This document shows positions 5,779 to 5,849 of a DNA stretch of 5,849 bases, in pieces. Source of the DNA: Boseongicola sp. SB0662_bin_57 (GTDB lineage: Bacteria > Pseudomonadota > Alphaproteobacteria > Rhodobacterales > Rhodobacteraceae); NCBI GenBank assembly GCA_009839535.1, contig VXPN01000165.1, forward strand, positions 1-5,849, written 5' to 3'. Within the stretch, counting starts at the first letter, position 1. The number at the start of each line of letters is the position of its first letter. Made by a program: the position numbers and the translations under genes. A model generated the notes under the pieces. It had not been told where the DNA came from, ran no database searches, and saw only the letters and a program-made list of their open reading frames with translations.

Positions 5779-5849
5779 CCAATTTGTCTCCGCGGCTTTT
5801 CCCAAGCGTGACATGAAGTTGGCCTTGAATCCGTACACCCCCGCCACCC
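5779..5849 (+). repeat. Element leader repeat, copy 2 (start of a second insertion element cut by the window)
   Basis: Same orientation and nearly same sequence as 383-452 (one indel, one substitution, last 55 bases identical). In copy 1 this leader precedes a DUF4338 gene by about 40 bases, so a DUF4338/ISAs1 element is expected just beyond the window. The match runs to the last base, so its true length is unknown. Confidence 0.85.

Noticed and set aside
5577..5816. 79-codon + strand frame whose ATG overlaps the operon stop (ATGA), like the gene 1/gene 2 junction
   Set aside because: Composition is low-complexity Pro/Gly/Arg, there is no Shine-Dalgarno or domain, strong inverted repeats run through it, and it ends inside the transposon leader. 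A truncated third gene cannot be excluded but is not supported.
1..5849. CRISPR arrays, tRNA, rRNA, retron or riboswitch signatures
   Set aside because: I saw no regularly spaced repeats, cloverleaf-like tRNA elements or conserved RNA motifs beyond the operator dyads and short hairpins listed.

Overview
The window is GC-rich with strong third-position GC bias. It carries ISAs1/DUF4338-type transposon remnants and a WYL-type regulator fragment. This fits a high-GC proteobacterium, perhaps an alphaproteobacterium, but no marker gene settles the taxonomy.

Layout, left to right. (1) Bases 3-281 are the C-terminal end of a WYL-domain transcriptional regulator, cut by the window edge. (2) Bases 383 to about 1311 are a decayed insertion element on the + strand. 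It has a 5' leader repeat, an N-terminal DUF4338 (DruA-like) fragment, the distal part of DUF4338 after an internal deletion, and an ISAs1-family transposase with a one-base frameshift and loss of most of its catalytic core. (3) Bases 1312-1580 hold nothing I recognise. (4) Bases 1581-1652 are a compact regulatory region with three copies of the dyad CAAC-N6-GTTG and a TTGACA-N17-TATCGT promoter. (5) Bases 1652-5580 are a two-gene operon joined by an ATGA overlap: a 418-aa archaeal-type (STAND/AAA-like) P-loop ATPase with a C-terminal winged-helix-like region, then an 891-aa P-loop ATPase with a winged helix and a long C-terminal TPR array. (6) Bases 5581-5778 are non-coding with three inverted repeats. 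(7) Bases 5779-5849 repeat the leader at 383-452 with one substitution and one indel. A second, same-orientation copy of the element therefore begins at the right edge.

The operon is the centre of interest. Two different nucleotide-binding switch proteins are made as a coupled pair. The second carries a TPR superhelix suited to sensing or scaffolding, and neither has a nuclease, protease, TIR or membrane domain that I can see. With a WYL-regulator fragment upstream, a DUF4338 element next door and element copies on both sides, this looks like accessory, mobile DNA. It is a reasonable candidate for a conflict (anti-phage or stress) system. That role is inferred from architecture and context; nothing in the sequence proves it.
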